Below are positions 6,828 through 7,072 of a DNA stretch of 7,072 bases, in pieces. The translations under genes and the position numbers were made by a program. The stretch lies in assembly GCA_021160845.1 (NCBI GenBank), contig JAGHBT010000262.1:1-7072 (forward strand), written 5' to 3'. The notes beneath the pieces were generated by a model. That model ran no database searches and was not told where the DNA came from. It worked only from the letters and a program-made list of their open reading frames with translations. Numbering within the stretch: position 1 is the stretch's first letter; every line of letters begins with the position of its first letter. The stretch is from a bacterium. GTDB taxonomy: Bacteria > Krumholzibacteriota > Krumholzibacteriia > Krumholzibacteriales > WJIX01.

Positions 6828-7072
6828 CCCATCGCCGACTATTTTGTTTTTCCTCTCTAAATTTCCGCGAAGAGATAATATCATGGGGTAGAAATATTGT
6901 TGATGAATCATATTACATTGGTTATTGATACCTTCCTGTTTAACTTTCACTATTAAGATTAGAATGAAACAAAAATTGTCATAAAAAATTATATCATTCA
7001 AGAATGTAATATTTTGTTAACTATTTTGGAGAATTGACGATATATAGTTCATAACGATCAATAGGATAATTA
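6828..7072. other. AT-rich intergenic region after ftsY
   Basis: This stretch holds no ORF with recognisable features. There is a T-tract at 6842-6851 shortly after ftsY, a 10-base inverted repeat pair (6910-6919 with 7003-7012), and a small hairpin CATTC-AA-GAATG at 6995-7006. It probably carries the end of the ftsY transcript and the leader or promoter region of a gene beyond the window. I could not assign either firmly, and I saw no tRNA or riboswitch-like structure. Confidence 0.6.
6910..7012. repeat. Inverted repeat pair in the post-ftsY spacer
   Basis: ATATTACATT at 6910-6919 has its exact reverse complement AATGTAATAT at 7003-7012, separated by 83 bases. The right arm overlaps a short hairpin (6995-7006). 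The pair could be paired regulatory sites or part of RNA folding, but in AT-rich DNA a chance 10-base match is quite possible. Confidence 0.3.

Noticed and set aside
6807..7001. Minus-strand 64-codon ORF with a hydrophobic N-terminus
   Set aside because: It overlaps the end of ftsY, lies in AT-rich spacer, has no recognisable domain, and its start sits within the small 6995-7006 hairpin. A chance ORF is more likely.
7034..7070. TTGACG and GATAAT as a sigma-70-type promoter
   Set aside because: The two hexamers are 25 bases apart, far beyond the usual 16-18, and no good -10 lies at the right distance from TTGACG.

Overview
The window reads as chromosomal core-gene DNA from a Gram-negative bacterium. 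All four genes lie on the + strand: the 3' half of selA, a membrane protein with a C-terminal SPOR domain, smc and ftsY. The DNA is AT-rich throughout with no obvious compositional break. A periplasmic peptidoglycan-binding SPOR domain behind a single membrane span implies a cell with a periplasm. The SMC head uses wording I associate with the Bacteroidota/Chlorobi and related (FCB-like) lineages: 'LRSDKMEDVIFNGT' after the Walker A helix, 'INKTPCRLKDI', and 'SYAVIE' at the Q-loop. I therefore infer an FCB-affiliated or nearby, perhaps uncultivated, phylum. This is an inference from motif memory, not a search result.

Layout: 1-717 is the C-terminal half of SelA, cut by the window edge. 723-2288 encodes a 521-residue protein with a degenerate MinD/ParA/BY-kinase-like N-terminal domain, a charged linker, one transmembrane helix, a second linker and a SPOR domain. 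Its ribosome binding site lies inside the last codons of selA. After a 29-base gap holding a strong Shine-Dalgarno, 2318-5923 encodes a complete 1201-residue SMC protein. ftsY follows about 10 bases later (5934-6827). The last 245 bases (6828-7072) are AT-rich and hold no convincing gene.

The spacing suggests one transcription unit covering selenocysteine synthesis, an envelope-spanning division-type protein, chromosome condensation, and the SRP receptor. smc next to ftsY is a familiar bacterial arrangement. The SPOR protein is the unusual part. It looks like a cytoplasmic pseudo-ATPase tethered across the membrane to a peptidoglycan-binding domain, and it sits directly before smc. No mobile elements, CRISPR arrays, tRNAs or rRNAs were seen.
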